From Acidobacteriota bacterium (GTDB lineage Bacteria; Acidobacteriota; Terriglobia; Bryobacterales; Bryobacteraceae): DNA of 34,068 nucleotides. Shown here piece by piece: positions 8,216 to 15,897 of the stretch. Under the pieces are notes generated by a model, which saw nothing but the letters and a program-made list of their open reading frames with translations, did no database searches and was not told the DNA's origin. The DNA is taken from assembly GCA_016871115.1 (NCBI GenBank), contig VFZP01000015.1:1-34068 (forward strand). Reading direction: 5' to 3'. How positions within the stretch are numbered: the first letter of the stretch is position 1; each line of letters opens with the position of its first letter. The translations under genes were made by a program, and so were the position numbers.

Positions 8216-9129
8216 TTCTTTAACTGGCTCTTCTCAAGGTATGACTTCAATCCAGGCAGATGGTCGAACTCGGCAACGCGGTAGTAGATCTCCGCGTACT
8301 TGGCTCCGTTCGCCGCACCCACCTTCCGTGAGATCCAATCCATGTACCACTCCTCGATCCGCACGGCGGCATCGCCGTCAGAGAGGCCATCCAGCTCCGT
8401 CGCGGTGAGCCCCTCGGCTTCCAGTTGTTTGCAGATCGAGGCACCCATGGCGGGCGAGGCGTAGACGTTGCGATGCGTTTGGTAGGCGATCGCCTTCCGC
8501 CTCACCTGCTCCGCCGTCAACGACACGGCCACGTTTGCTTCGTGCCCCCGCCCATAGTCCCACCGGGCCTTGAGGAATAGCACCGGCACCCGGTGCGGCC
8601 TTAGACCAAGTGCGACATGCTCCGGATGTACGTTCGCCAGCCCCGACATCCACGTGGCTTCAGCCAACGCCCGGGCCACCTTGCGGTGATCAGGATTGCG
8701 ATCGTAGTGCGCCCACGGATCATGGCCGAGCACCACATCCGGGCGATGTTTACGGATGAGCACAATGAGTTGCTCTCTCAGTTCCAGCAGAGGAATGGAG
8801 TCCATATAGTCGTTACGCCAGCTCATGCTGTAGACGCCTTCCATGCCCAGCACCTTGCCGGCGGCTTGCGACTCCCGCAGGTTCACTTGGTCGTTCACGC
8901 CGTAGCTCGCAGCACCGTCTTTTTCGTCATTCGAGGCCCTCAGGAACCAGCCCTTCCAACCCTCGTCCACCAGCCGCGCAATGAGGCCGCCCATACCGTA
9001 ATCAGTCGTGTGATCGTCGTGATGCGGCTGAAATACAAGGAAGGTTTGGCCTTTCGGCAGCTCCACCAACGGAAGCGGCTCCGCTGCTTGCAAAAACGAA
9101 GCCACGGCCAAAAACAGCCATCTCTTCAT
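8212..9129 (-). CDS. Exported PIG-L (LmbE) family deacetylase, intact HHDDH motif
   Basis: 305 residues with signal peptide MKRWLFLAVASFLQAAEP. Residues 35-40 read P-H-H-D-D-H, the family's metal-binding and catalytic segment, and NPDHRKVARAL near residue 145-155 supplies the distal His ligand. DVVLGHDPWAHYDRNPDHR is a typical active-site strand. PIG-L enzymes are Zn-dependent N-deacetylases of GlcNAc-containing glycolipids, mycothiol or bacillithiol precursors and related N-acyl sugars; export points to an extracytoplasmic amino-sugar or glycoconjugate substrate. Start and stop both overlap neighbours by ATGA. It is closely similar to the next gene upstream in architecture (VNLRESQAAGKVLGMEGVYSMSWRNDYMDS against TNLRESREAIRALGLTDVIS), indicating duplication. 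Confidence 0.85.
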   Translation of the reverse strand: MKRWLFLAVASFLQAAEPLPLVELPKGQTFLVFQPHHDDHTTDYGMGGLIARLVDEGWKGWFLRASNDEKDGAASYGVNDQVNLRESQAAGKVLGMEGVYSMSWRNDYMDSIPLLELREQLIVLIRKHRPDVVLGHDPWAHYDRNPDHRKVARALAEATWMSGLANVHPEHVALGLRPHRVPVLFLKARWDYGRGHEANVAVSLTAEQVRRKAIAYQTHRNVYASPAMGASICKQLEAEGLTATELDGLSDGDAAVRIEEWYMDWISRKVGAANGAKYAEIYYRVAEFDHLPGLKSYLEKSQLKK

Positions 9130-10073
9130 CGCTTTACCGCTTTCTTCTGCAAGTAATCTTTCAATCCAGGCAGTCCGTCAAACTCGTTCACCATCCAGAA
9201 CTTCTCTGCAAAGGACACCCCCAGATTGCGGGCAGTTTCACGTGAAGCAAATTCGATTTCCCACCTCCGAATGCGCTCAATTGCCTGCTCGTCGGAGAGG
9301 CCCGCCAACTCGGGAATTGCGAGATTCCGGACGGCTAAAGCCTCTCGAATCCGCTTGGCCTCGTCGGGGGTATTAAACACGTTTTTGTGGGCCCAATAGG
9401 CGTCGGCCTTTCGCCGCATCTGGGCGTCATTGAACTCGATTGCGACATTGTACCCATGCCCCTTCCCATAGTCAGACCGGAAGGTATAGTAGACGCGCCC
9501 GGGCCGGAACGGAACGAGCCCCAAATCGCGATGCTCCGGGTGTACGTTCCACTGACCCGCTAGCCATAGCGCCTCTCCCATCGCCCGCGACACCATGCGG
9601 TGGTCCGGATTACGGTCATAGTGCCCCCACGGATCCCAAGTCATCACCACGTCGGGCCGCAGCTTGCGCAACAACAGGATGAATTGCGCGCGCACCTCCT
9701 TCACCGGCACCGATTCCATATGGTCGTTACGCCAGTTCAGGCTGATCACGTCCGTCAACCCAAGCGCCCGGATCGCCTCGCGCGACTCGCGCAGGTTCGT
9801 CTGGTCGTTCTTGCCCCAGCCCGCGCCGCCGTCTTTTTCATCGTTGGTGGTGCGCACAAAGTAGCCGCGCCAACCCGCGTCTACCAGCCGCGCGGCAAAA
9901 CCGGAGAAGCCCCATTGCCACGTATGGTCATCATGGTGAGACTGGACAATGAGAAACGTCTTGCCCGGAGGAATGTCGCCGAGCGGTTGCGAAAACAGCG
10001 GCGCGGCTAGCGCCAAAATGCCGAGCGCGTGATACACTCGACGCTGTTTTCCGATGTTTCGCTCGCTCGTCAT
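9126..10073 (-). CDS. Exported PIG-L (LmbE) family deacetylase, intact HHDDH motif (first gene of operon)
   Basis: 315 residues from the ATG at 10071-10073, which has GAAGG five bases upstream; a GTG at 10037 is an alternative that would avoid overlap with the divergent gene. The N-terminus has a basic stretch (KQRR) then ALGILALAAPLFSQ, a signal peptide. Residues 45-50 read S-H-H-D-D-H (metal/catalytic site), and YDRNPDHRMVSRAM holds the distal His. It is a paralogue of the next gene downstream, with conserved NDEKDGA, NLRES and FDGLPGLKDYL blocks. It likely hydrolyses an N-acyl group from an exported or environmental sugar derivative. It heads the minus-strand operon, and its 5-prime end overlaps that of the plus-strand PIG-L gene by 20 bases. 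Confidence 0.82.
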   Translation of the reverse strand: MTSERNIGKQRRVYHALGILALAAPLFSQPLGDIPPGKTFLIVQSHHDDHTWQWGFSGFAARLVDAGWRGYFVRTTNDEKDGGAGWGKNDQTNLRESREAIRALGLTDVISLNWRNDHMESVPVKEVRAQFILLLRKLRPDVVMTWDPWGHYDRNPDHRMVSRAMGEALWLAGQWNVHPEHRDLGLVPFRPGRVYYTFRSDYGKGHGYNVAIEFNDAQMRRKADAYWAHKNVFNTPDEAKRIREALAVRNLAIPELAGLSDEQAIERIRRWEIEFASRETARNLGVSFAEKFWMVNEFDGLPGLKDYLQKKAVKR

Positions 10074-10845
10074 TTTCGCCTTCACCGCCGTCGCCATCGC
10101 GCAGCACCGCCGCATCCTGGTGGTCACGGCGTCATCAGGCGATTATATCTTTGGAGCGGGCGGTACGCTAGCAAAATTCGCGCGCGACGGTTGGCGTGTG
10201 GATGTGGCGCAGGTGGGCAACGATGAAAAGCGCTTCGCCGGGGTGCAAGCCGAAGCGCGCCTGGCCGCCACCGCGGAAGGCCGCCGCGCGGCTACGGCGA
10301 TCGGCGTGACGGACATCGTGCGGCTCGATCACAAGTCCGGCGAACTCGGCTACGTCTCGGCCACCGAACTCCGCAATCAGCTCTTCGCGCTCATTCGAGG
10401 CATAAAGCCGCGCATCCTGTTTATCCCCGATCCGTACGTCCACTACCAGGACGATCATGACCGCATCCGCACAGGCCTCGCCGCTGAGACAGCCTGGGGC
10501 TACTCGGGCGGTGGCACGTTTGCGAATGAGCTGACGCGCTTCGGCTTCGCCCCGTACGGCGTGCCCGAAATCTACTACTACACGCCGGGCCGCCCGTATC
10601 GCGCGGGTGAAGGCGGAGAGGTGGTCAAGGCGAAGTTTGTTTCGCTCGATATCACCGGTGCGCCGATGGAGGCCAAGCTTGTCGCGGTGGGCGCCGAGGG
10701 CCGCCAGTTTACAACGGACCTGGCGCGCGCGATCGGCGCCAAGCATGGCGTCACGCATGCCGAAGAGTTCAACCACGTTGGACCAAGCACGGAGGAGATC
10801 CCGCCCTATGCGCTGCAGCGCGCCCGGCCTCGAACGACCAAATAG
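10054..10845 (+). CDS. Exported PIG-L (LmbE) family protein with degenerate metal motif
   Basis: 263 residues with signal peptide MFRSLVIFAFTAVAIAQ. At residues 26-31, where active relatives have A-H-P-D-D-E, it reads A-S-S-G-D-Y, followed by IFGAGGTLAKFA. The His ligand and first Asp are therefore lost and the second Asp kept, as in the minus-strand paralogue at 7334. The distal region FIPDPYVHYQDDHDRIRTGLAAETA retains a His. HKSGELGYVSATELRNQ and EEFNHVGPSTEEIPP are shared with the other two degenerate members, so these form a subfamily rather than random decay. The ATG at 10054 faces the start of the minus-strand PIG-L gene. It is followed by repeat DNA and then a fifth paralogue. Confidence 0.8.
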   Translation: MFRSLVIFAFTAVAIAQHRRILVVTASSGDYIFGAGGTLAKFARDGWRVDVAQVGNDEKRFAGVQAEARLAATAEGRRAATAIGVTDIVRLDHKSGELGYVSATELRNQLFALIRGIKPRILFIPDPYVHYQDDHDRIRTGLAAETAWGYSGGGTFANELTRFGFAPYGVPEIYYYTPGRPYRAGEGGEVVKAKFVSLDITGAPMEAKLVAVGAEGRQFTTDLARAIGAKHGVTHAEEFNHVGPSTEEIPPYALQRARPRTTK

Positions 10846-10847
10846 CG

Positions 10848-11053
10848 GACCGCGGGCCTGTGCACTCGGCGTCCGTGTACGACCGCTGGAAGAGGACGAG
10901 TTACGCTGTGGGCTCCTGAAGAGCGGAACGCGGACCCGTGCACTCGGCGTCCGTGTAGGGCGGGCTTTAGCCCGCGGCGGGCTTCAACCCGCCACTTCCG
11001 CCCGTGTACGACCGCTGAAGAAACAGGAATTACGCCGTGGGCTTCTGAAGAGG
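10848..11053. repeat. Interspersed modular repeat, copy 1, with internal 49-bp duplication
   Basis: The gap between two PIG-L genes holds the core module at 10938-11020: GTGCACTCGGCGTCCGTGTA, then hairpin GGGCT-TT-AGCCC and a second hairpin of the GGCGGG/CCCGCC type. A partial copy starts at 10860. Segment 10875-10923 (GTGTACGACCGCTG... CTGAAGAG) is repeated at 11004-11052 with a few changes. The second copy ends directly at the ATG of the next gene. Three related loci lie in the window (12777, 19082, 30871). Confidence 0.8.
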
Positions 11054-11956
11054 ATGTGCGACACCGTCGCAGCACTGCTCCATGGCGGTCGCGGCCCGGT
11101 CACGCTCGCGCTCGCCCTGGCCCTGCTCGGAAACCTCGCCGCCGCGCAAACGCCCGGCCCGGTGCTCGTGATCACGCCGTCGATGCGCGATGCCGTGTCC
11201 GGTGCAGGCGGCACGCTGGCGCAGATGGCAAGTGAAGGCCGCGCGGTCTACATCGCCGTATTCGGCAACGAAGAGAAGGAGTCCGCCGGCCTCGACGCGG
11301 CGGCCACGCGACTCGGAGCCAATGCCGAAGGCGAGCGCGCGGCGAAGATCCTTGGCGCTCGCGAGGTGATCAACCTCGGGCACAAGTCCGGTGAACTCGC
11401 GATGCTCTCGTCGAGCGAACTGCGCAACCAGGTGATGACGCTCACGCGCCTCTATCAGCCGGAGATTCTGTTCTTCCCCGATTGGTACGTCCACTATCAG
11501 GACGACAACGACATCTACCGTGTGGGCCGCATGGCCGAAGAGTCGCCGTACGGCGGCTCCAGCATGTTTCTGCAGGAGCTGAGCTATCTCGGTAAGCGTG
11601 GATTCGCCGCCCGCCAATATTACTTTTTCGTGCCGTACCGGCCGTATCGCGCACGCGAAGGCGGCGAGGGGCCGGCGACGATGAAGCAGGTGGACATCGC
11701 GCCCGTGATGGCGCGCAAGCTGGAAGCGATTCTCGCCTGCGCTACCGCGAACGAGCGCTGGGCGGCCGATGTGCGCCGGCGTTCCGGCCGAGCCGCTCTC
11801 GCGACGCCGGATCTGGTACGCGCGTTCACCGAAGAACTGGCCGCCGCTGTGGGCGCGCGCCACGGCCTGCGTTTCGCCGAAGAATTCAATCACCTGCGGC
11901 CGCGCCCGGGCTTGCCCGAACATGTCCGCGAAAAGACGCGCAAGAAAGCTCCATGA
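11054..11956 (+). CDS. Exported PIG-L (LmbE) family protein with strongly degenerate metal motif
   Basis: 300 residues; signal peptide about residues 1-31 (LTLALALALLGNLAAAQ type). Residues 42-47 read P-S-M-R-D-A in place of A-H-P-D-D-E, followed by VSGAGGTLAQMA. In the distal motif, FFPDWYVHYQDDNDIYRVGRMAEES has Asn where its closest paralogue has His, so more metal ligands are missing than in the other degenerate members. HKSGELAMLSSSELRNQ and EEFNHLRPRPGLP are conserved with them. The ATG at 11054 follows the repeat tail GAAGAGG directly, with almost no spacing. A frame open from 10607 exists but runs through the repeat and antiparallels the preceding gene, so it was not used. The stop overlaps the start of the hydratase gene (ATGA). 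Confidence 0.78.
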   Translation: MCDTVAALLHGGRGPVTLALALALLGNLAAAQTPGPVLVITPSMRDAVSGAGGTLAQMASEGRAVYIAVFGNEEKESAGLDAAATRLGANAEGERAAKILGAREVINLGHKSGELAMLSSSELRNQVMTLTRLYQPEILFFPDWYVHYQDDNDIYRVGRMAEESPYGGSSMFLQELSYLGKRGFAARQYYFFVPYRPYRAREGGEGPATMKQVDIAPVMARKLEAILACATANERWAADVRRRSGRAALATPDLVRAFTEELAAAVGARHGLRFAEEFNHLRPRPGLPEHVREKTRKKAP

Positions 11957-12774
11957 CAACCAACTCCCCGTTCCGCGAGATCCTCTACTCTGTTCAAGAT
12001 CAAGTTGCCACGGTTACCCTGAATCGCCCGGACAAGCTCAACGCCTGGACCGCGGTGATGGAAGATGAATTCGAGCGGGCGCTGCAGGGCGCCGGCGCCG
12101 ACCCGAATGTGCGCGTGATCCTGGTCACCGGCGCTGGCCGCGGCTTCTGCGCAGGCGCGGACATGAGCCTCCTGGGCAAGCTGACAAAGCAGCAACCGGC
12201 GGGCGCGGTGGCTCCGGGGTTTCCCTCCTCGGCGCGCGAGCAGTACTTGACGCGCTACTCCTGGATCCTCGACATCCCGAAGCCTGTGATTGCCGCCGTG
12301 AACGGCCCCGCCGTGGGACTGGGCTGCGTGATTCCGCTGTACTGCGACATCCGCATCGCCTCGCCGCAGGCGCAGTTCTGCCCGATCTTTGCCAAGCGCG
12401 GCTTGATCGCCGAGTTTGGCATCGCCTGGATGCTGCCGCATCTGGTGGGGCTGGGCAACGCGCTCGACATGCTGTTCACCGCGCGCATGGTGGACGCCGA
12501 AGAAGCTTGCCGGATGGGGCTCGTGAGCGAACTGCTTCCGGAGGAGGATTTCCCGGCCCACGCCTGGGACTTCGCCCGCAAGATCGCGTCCACCGTTTCG
12601 CCGCGCTCGACAGCTGTGATCAAGCGGCAGGCATATGCATCGCTGCGGCAGAACCTGCAAGAGTCGATCGCGCAGGGCTTCGACGAGATGCTCGAGAGCC
12701 TGCGCTGCGAGGATTTCCAGGAAGGCGTGGCGCACTTTGTGGAGAAGCGCGCGCCGCGTTTCACAGGGCGCTAA
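11953..12774 (+). CDS. Enoyl-CoA hydratase/isomerase (crotonase) family protein
   Basis: 273 residues, the usual length. The crotonase fold is clear: LNRPDKLNAWT near residue 22, the first oxyanion-hole strand GAGRGFCAGADMS at about residue 57-70, and the second one PVIAAVNGPAVGLGC with DIRIAS following. AKRGLIAEFGIAWMLPHLVG carries an acidic residue in the region of the catalytic glutamates, and GLVSELLP and AVIKRQAY complete the C-terminal pattern. Relatives hydrate or isomerise enoyl-CoA in beta-oxidation or aromatic acid catabolism in the cytoplasm. It is translationally coupled to an exported PIG-L protein, which is an odd pairing; a metabolic link is not obvious. Repeat DNA follows three bases after the stop. 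Confidence 0.88.
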   Translation: MTTNSPFREILYSVQDQVATVTLNRPDKLNAWTAVMEDEFERALQGAGADPNVRVILVTGAGRGFCAGADMSLLGKLTKQQPAGAVAPGFPSSAREQYLTRYSWILDIPKPVIAAVNGPAVGLGCVIPLYCDIRIASPQAQFCPIFAKRGLIAEFGIAWMLPHLVGLGNALDMLFTARMVDAEEACRMGLVSELLPEEDFPAHAWDFARKIASTVSPRSTAVIKRQAYASLRQNLQESIAQGFDEMLESLRCEDFQEGVAHFVEKRAPRFTGR

Positions 12775-12776
12775 GA

Positions 12777-12920
12777 GTGCACTCGGCGTCCGCATAGGTG
12801 ATCCGGTCGACCCGTCGTGGAATCTGGAAACCACGTGCATTCGGCGTCCGTGTAGGGTGAGCTTTAGCTCGCGGCGGACTTGAGTCCGCCCCTTCCGCCC
12901 GTGCACGAGTGCTGAAAAGG
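12777..12920. repeat. Interspersed modular repeat, copy 2
   Basis: Fills the space between the convergent hydratase and small membrane protein genes. Core module at 12835-12920: GTGCATTCGGCGTCCGTGTA, hairpin GAGCT-TT-AGCTC at 12859-12870, hairpin GCGGACT-TG-AGTCCGC at 12874-12889, then CCGCCCGTGCACGAGTGCTG. A partial copy of the module begin is at 12777. The two adjacent hairpins could also act as a terminator for both genes. Confidence 0.8.
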
Positions 12921-12930
12921 CCGGAGCAGC

Positions 12931-13446
12931 TTACTGGCGATTTAGTCGTTCGATGCGGGTGATTCGGAGTTGTCCGCCTTCGCCTTCCTGGAAGTAGCTG
13001 ATGCGGAGCCCAAGCCCGTCGCGGATCTCGATGGCGTCTGACCCGTAGTTGTCGAACCAGTTCCCGCCATTCCCGCGCTCGTAGACGAACGGCACACCGC
13101 CGACTTGAAATCCTTCGAACTCCCGGGTCCGGTGCTTGCTGGTGCTGTCCGGATGGTTGCGTACCCGGTCGGTCTTCTCCCAGCGCCCAATCACCGGGCC
13201 CTCGACGGTACGCACCGGGAACCGCCGCGTCTGCACCGAGAGTTCGAGGCGGTGCAGTAGGCTCAAAGCGAGCAGGATCACGCCCATGACGGCCAGGAAC
13301 TTCACGCCCACGTGAAGACCGTTTCCGCCGTACTTGCACCACGCCGCCCACAGCGCGGTGAACGCGAGCACCGCTGCCCCGGCTTTCAATGCCTCCTGGG
13401 GCGCGGTCGCCATCGTGAATGCGTCGTAGACTACCCGGGTCTGCAT
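12931..13446 (-). CDS. Hypothetical membrane protein
   Basis: 171 residues from ATG 13446; GTG 13491 and ATG 13413 are other possible starts. Two hydrophobic helices (about residues 19-35, AGAAVLAFTALWAAWC, and 43-60, VGVKFLAVMGVILLALSLL) are followed by a soluble domain: EFEGFQVGGVPFVYERGNGGNWFDNYGSD... GLGLRISYF... LRITRIERL. The soluble part is a beta-rich module reminiscent of small domains in other uncharacterised membrane proteins, but I do not recognise a named family. It follows the TonB receptor on the same strand with an 82-base gap and may be co-transcribed with it. Confidence 0.6.
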   Translation of the reverse strand: MQTRVVYDAFTMATAPQEALKAGAAVLAFTALWAAWCKYGGNGLHVGVKFLAVMGVILLALSLLHRLELSVQTRRFPVRTVEGPVIGRWEKTDRVRNHPDSTSKHRTREFEGFQVGGVPFVYERGNGGNWFDNYGSDAIEIRDGLGLRISYFQEGEGGQLRITRIERLNRQ

Positions 13447-13528
13447 TTTTGCGTCTCTACTGTCAGGGGCGCCAAACGACAGCAAATCCACTCACGCAAT
13501 GCGGATATATTTCTCAGACACCGGCACA

Positions 13529-15760
13529 TCAGTAGAAGTGTACGTTGTAGCTGAACCGCACGCCGCGGCCCATCTCCGGCGCAACCTCCTTGATGAATGA
13601 CAAGTGGTTGCGGTAGAGCACATTGCCGATATTGAACACGTTGCACGTAAAGACGTGCACCACGTGCTGGCGGGCGATGGAGTAGCTTGCCGTCAGCCCC
13701 GGCACCACGTAGCCGGCCGTCCGCGTCTCGGTGGGAAACAGCCGGTTCTGTTGGTTCGCCATCACGAGCTCCGGGCGCACGCTGAGTCCGCGATGGAGCA
13801 GTTCGACACCAATGCGGCCACGCACAGGCGGGATGCGGGGGAGGTTCTGGTTCGCCTCCGTCAAGCGTGCACGGACGGCGTCAAGGCCGAGGTGCAGCCA
13901 AAACTTCTCGTGCAGGGCCGTGCTTGCTTTGAGTTCGGTGCCGGTGAAGCGTGCTTTGCCCTGCTCGTATTCCAGCTCAGGCAGCCCGTCTTCTTCCTTC
14001 CCGGTCGGCGCGCCGTAGATGAAGCCGCGCAAGCCATAGTGAAAGAAGTTGGCCTCGCCGCGAAGGCGCTTCCCTTGGTGGCGAAGCGAAAGGTCAATGC
14101 CGTTGGAGCGCTCGGCTTCGAGTTTCTGGTTACCGATTTCATAGGCAAAGTTGCCGATGTGCGGGCCGCGGTTGTAGAGCTCTTCGAGCGCCGGTGCCCG
14201 GAGGGAGTGCGTGAAGTTAGTGACAAACGCTCCGCCTGCCCAAAGCGGCACGTTGATGCCGGCGCTGGCGCTGAGGCCATTGAAGCTGCGTGAGGTCAAT
14301 CCTTCAGGGTCATACGAGTTACGCTCGAAACGTGCGCCGAATTGAAAGCGAAGCCGCTCAAGATCGTACTCTTCGACGGCAAAAAGCGCGAGTGCGTTCT
14401 GGCCCACCGGCGGCGCCAACGCTTCCTCGCCGTACACTTTATAGTCGCGCCGCATGCCCCAGAAACCAACCGTGCCAGACCAGCGTCCCCAGCGGCGTTG
14501 CTCAAAATCACCGCGCACGATCAGTTGTTTGTTGAAGAAGTCCGTGCCCACTTCGCCGCCTTCGAGTTCCTCGTGATTCCAGTCCGTGTAGTTGACCTTC
14601 AGACGGAACTGCTCGAAGTAGCGGCCGAGGTCGCGCACCGAGGTGTCCACGCGAAACTGGTGGCGGCGGAAGCCGAGTGAAATGTCGCTGTGCTCCTCTT
14701 CCTCGGCAGCTTTGGGCGTCGTGGCCTTCTTCCCCGCTTCTTTTTCCTCTTCCTCTTCGTGGTGAAACTCGCCGGCGAAGGGCACGCCGTAGTTCCCGTC
14801 CTGTACGCTGTAGCCGAAGCTGAACGAAGCTTTTTCGGAATACCGCCCCACGCCGAGGCGCATGTTCTTCAAATTCGTACCCGAGTTGTCGATGGTGCCG
14901 ATTGGCGTCTTGTAGTCACCAGTGCGCATGGAGCCACCGCCCGCCCAGATTTGCCAGCCGCCAATGCCGTAGCGGAAGTTACCCGATCCGCCGCCCTGCT
15001 GATTCGCCGACCCCACCGTCCCGCCCACGTTGCCGCTCAAGCCCTGGCGCGGGCGCGAGTGCATTTCGTGCTCCGGACTAATGGTATTGATCACGGCACC
15101 GATGGCGTTCGAGCCATACAGCAGAGTCGCGGGCCCACGCACCACTTCCACGCGTTCAATCAGCGTTGAGTCGACCGCCTCGCCGTGATCGCCCGATTGC
15201 GACGAGAGCGTACCGGTGCGGATGCCGTCCTGCAGAACCAGCACCCGGTCGCCATCGAACCCGCGCACCACGGGGCGCCCGGTGCCCGGGCCGAAGCTGC
15301 GTTTGTGAAGACCGGGTTGATCCTCCAGCAGATCGCCCAGCGACGAAGAGGCCGCTTTGGCCGCTAGGTCGAGTTGACTAGCCGAGGTGATCGAAAGGAA
15401 ACTCTCGATCGGAGTCACTTGCCTGCCCGAAGCGGTTACCGTTAGCTGATCGCGCACGGGCGACAAGTTCAATTCAAAGTTCGCCACTACCGTTGCGCCG
15501 GCGCGCACCTCCACGCGGCGGCGAGAATCGGTGAGTCCATGCAGATGCGCCACGATGTCATAGGGTCCTGGCGCGAGCCCTTCGATGCGGTACTTACCCT
15601 CTTCATCCGACTCGGTGCGTTGTCCGCTGCGCACGATGACCACGTCGGCGTAGTGCACCGGCTTTCCTGACGACACCGAGACGACGCCAGCAATGGCGCC
15701 GGTAGATTGAGCAGACAAAGCCGCCGAAGCAGCCAGAAGCAACGCAAAGAGCATGGCCAT
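13529..15760 (-). CDS. TonB-dependent outer-membrane receptor, probable metal (Zn-type) receptor
   Basis: 743 residues from ATG 15760. Signal peptide (residues 1-18, ends ALSAQ), then a carboxypeptidase-regulatory-like Ig domain (about 20-100: GAIAGVVSVSSGKPVHYADV... DEEGKYRIEGLAPG), a plug domain (105-230: LEDQPGLHKRSFGPGTGRPVVRG, VEVVRGPATLLYGSNAIGAV), and a beta-barrel ending in an aromatic residue (NVHFY). The plug sequence LSSQSGDHGEAVD matches the type found in ZnuD-like zinc receptors. A loop at residues 331-357 is rich in His and Glu (EFHHEEEEEKE, then EEEEHSD), a likely metal-collecting loop. The frame extends to 16219 but that part lies over the YggU gene. A -10-like TATACT sits six bases before the ATG. 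Confidence 0.88.
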   Translation of the reverse strand: MAMLFALLLAASAALSAQSTGAIAGVVSVSSGKPVHYADVVIVRSGQRTESDEEGKYRIEGLAPGPYDIVAHLHGLTDSRRRVEVRAGATVVANFELNLSPVRDQLTVTASGRQVTPIESFLSITSASQLDLAAKAASSSLGDLLEDQPGLHKRSFGPGTGRPVVRGFDGDRVLVLQDGIRTGTLSSQSGDHGEAVDSTLIERVEVVRGPATLLYGSNAIGAVINTISPEHEMHSRPRQGLSGNVGGTVGSANQQGGGSGNFRYGIGGWQIWAGGGSMRTGDYKTPIGTIDNSGTNLKNMRLGVGRYSEKASFSFGYSVQDGNYGVPFAGEFHHEEEEEKEAGKKATTPKAAEEEEHSDISLGFRRHQFRVDTSVRDLGRYFEQFRLKVNYTDWNHEELEGGEVGTDFFNKQLIVRGDFEQRRWGRWSGTVGFWGMRRDYKVYGEEALAPPVGQNALALFAVEEYDLERLRFQFGARFERNSYDPEGLTSRSFNGLSASAGINVPLWAGGAFVTNFTHSLRAPALEELYNRGPHIGNFAYEIGNQKLEAERSNGIDLSLRHQGKRLRGEANFFHYGLRGFIYGAPTGKEEDGLPELEYEQGKARFTGTELKASTALHEKFWLHLGLDAVRARLTEANQNLPRIPPVRGRIGVELLHRGLSVRPELVMANQQNRLFPTETRTAGYVVPGLTASYSIARQHVVHVFTCNVFNIGNVLYRNHLSFIKEVAPEMGRGVRFSYNVHFY

Positions 15761-15766
15761 TTTTGA

Positions 15767-15772
15767 AGTATA
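15767..15772 (-). promoter_or_regulatory. -10-like element of the TonB receptor gene
   Basis: On the minus strand TATACT (5 of 6 to consensus) ends six bases before the ATG at 15760, so transcription would begin at or next to the start codon (leaderless mRNA). No good -35 was seen. Pattern-based inference. Confidence 0.35.
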
Positions 15773-15897
15773 GTGGCAGAGGTTCGTTTGACCTATGAAA
15801 GCGCCTCCAAAAGACTGTATTTCCAGTTGGGAGGCACATTTATCGCCGCTAGCGGGACCGGCGCACCAGGTACACTGAAGCCTTGCAGGAGTTCGCA

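Noticed and set aside
10607-11956. A 449-codon frame suggesting a PIG-L gene with a long N-terminal extension
   Set aside because: The first part lies in the wrong frame of the preceding PIG-L gene and then runs through repeat DNA; a signal peptide begins at ATG 11054.
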